DNA from: an uncultured Saprospiraceae bacterium
GTDB taxonomy: Bacteria > Bacteroidota > Bacteroidia > Chitinophagales > Saprospiraceae
Assembly: GCA_937942465.1 (NCBI GenBank)
Contig: CALDEO010000091.1
Coordinates: forward strand, 1 to 6,870
DNA length: 6,870 bases
Reading direction: 5' to 3'
In this document: positions 6,616 through 6,870 of the stretch, in pieces
Position numbering within the stretch: position 1 is the first letter of the stretch
Layout of the letters: each line of letters opens with the position of its first letter
Notes under the pieces: model-generated
Databases searched by the model: none
What the model was told of the DNA's origin: nothing
The model's input: the letters and a program-made list of their open reading frames with translations, nothing else
Position numbers and translations under genes: made by a program

Positions 6616-6631
6616 TTTTCAGGCTTGTCAA
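6603..6631 (-). promoter_or_regulatory. Promoter of the xre-res toxin-antitoxin operon
   Basis: On the - strand, TTGACA (6631-6626), a 17-bp spacer, then TATATT (6608-6603). This fits the classical sigma-70 pattern. It also fits the Bacteroidota pattern: TTG, 20 bp, then TATATTTA, against TTG-N19-21-TAnnTTTG. Transcription should begin near 6596, leaving a leader of roughly 13 bases before the antitoxin ATG. Confidence 0.6.
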
Positions 6632-6637
6632 GTTGTG

Positions 6638-6718
6638 CTATTTCTGTATCACCCTATTTATTAGATATACAACATTTGCAACAGCTCCGAAATTTCTCTC
6701 AACCTGCTCAATGTGCAT
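6638..6718 (-). CDS. Doubtful 26-codon ORF upstream of the antitoxin
   Basis: ATG to TAG on the - strand, product beginning MHIEQVERNFGAVANVVYL. The composition is protein-like, but no ribosome site is seen. It lies just ahead of the toxin-antitoxin promoter. It could be a small leader gene, a remnant of a larger gene or chance. I do not recognise it. Confidence 0.15.
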   Translation of the reverse strand: MHIEQVERNFGAVANVVYLINRVIQK

Positions 6719-6742
6719 TTCACTTTAATACTTCAGTACATG

Positions 6743-6856
6743 ATGAATATTAACCATAAAAAAAACGATCCGTTTCCTCAATTTCTAATGGTTAAACTCA
6801 ACATTCAACCACATAAAGTCGAAAATCCTATACCTGATGTCTGGTCAATAAATTGA
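6743..6856 (+). CDS. Doubtful 37-codon ORF near the right edge
   Basis: ATG at 6743 to TGA at 6854-6856 on the + strand, product beginning MNINHKKNDPFPQFLMVK, with a second ATG at 6788. No recognised domain. It contains the inverted repeat arms at 6750-6757 and 6788-6795, and its end overlaps the palindrome at 6842-6859. These overlaps suggest the region is regulatory rather than coding. Confidence 0.15.
   Translation: MNINHKKNDPFPQFLMVKLNIQPHKVENPIPDVWSIN
6750..6795. repeat. Inverted repeat, 8-bp arms
   Basis: TTAACCAT at 6750-6757 and ATGGTTAA at 6788-6795 are perfectly complementary, separated by 30 bases that include a run of eight A. It may be a hairpin or paired protein sites. The long loop makes chance plausible. 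Confidence 0.25.
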
Positions 6857-6859
6857 CCA
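6842..6859. promoter_or_regulatory. 18-bp palindrome, operator-like
   Basis: TGGTCAAT (6842-6849), AA, ATTGACCA (6852-6859): two perfect 8-bp arms around two bases. The loop is too short for a full hairpin and no T-tract follows, so a binding site for a dimeric regulator is more likely than a terminator. The gene it would serve lies beyond the window or is the toxin-antitoxin operon about 230 bp away. Confidence 0.4.
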
Positions 6860-6870
6860 TAATACCTACA

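Noticed and set aside
6584..6631. Extension of the antitoxin to a TTG start at 6631
   Set aside because: That TTG is the first part of the TTGACA -35 element, and the extension is hydrophobic and unlike the family's N-terminus.

Overview
The window looks like a piece of chromosome from a Bacteroidota bacterium of the marine or flavobacterial-cytophagal type. The evidence is AT-rich DNA, A-rich leaders with few Shine-Dalgarno sites, a Crp/Fnr regulator with a C-terminus of the form common in that phylum (GIT.ETLSRIR), and one promoter that fits the Bacteroidota consensus TTG-N20-TAnnTTT. The assignment is an inference from style; no 16S or other marker gene is present.

Left part (1-2056). The 3' end of a HipB-like Xre regulator abuts a full-length HipA-type kinase gene on the + strand, forming a type II hipBA toxin-antitoxin pair. 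Converging on hipA from the - strand is a 127-residue protein that I do not recognise. Beyond it, at 1995-2048, lies a diverged second copy of the last 54 coding bases before the hipA terminus. It is a relic of another hipA or the scar of a rearrangement, and it brackets the unknown gene.

Middle part (2057-3404), all on the - strand. A Crp/Fnr-family regulator is followed at once by a five-helix membrane protein that resembles the SdhC/FrdC type of cytochrome b. Between them is an 18-bp palindrome (ATTTGAT-N4-ATCAAAT) that contains the textbook FNR box. The regulator's recognition helix carries the FNR-type E-x-x-S-R motif, so the protein and the site match. A second N4-spaced palindrome lies just upstream of the regulator gene.

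Right part (3405-6870), also mainly on the - strand. An Xre/DUF2384 antitoxin and a RES-domain toxin form a complete type II module with a 4-bp ATGA overlap. Its promoter is well defined, and an imperfect inverted repeat covers the -10 element. 51 bp downstream is a 755-residue protein with five membrane helices and about twelve 42-residue TPR repeats. The last 290 bp hold only small doubtful ORFs and two inverted repeats.

Overall, two toxin-antitoxin modules flank a small regulator/cytochrome pair, a membrane TPR protein and an orphan gene. This is an accessory-type region. No CRISPR array, tRNA, rRNA, transposase or integrase is visible.
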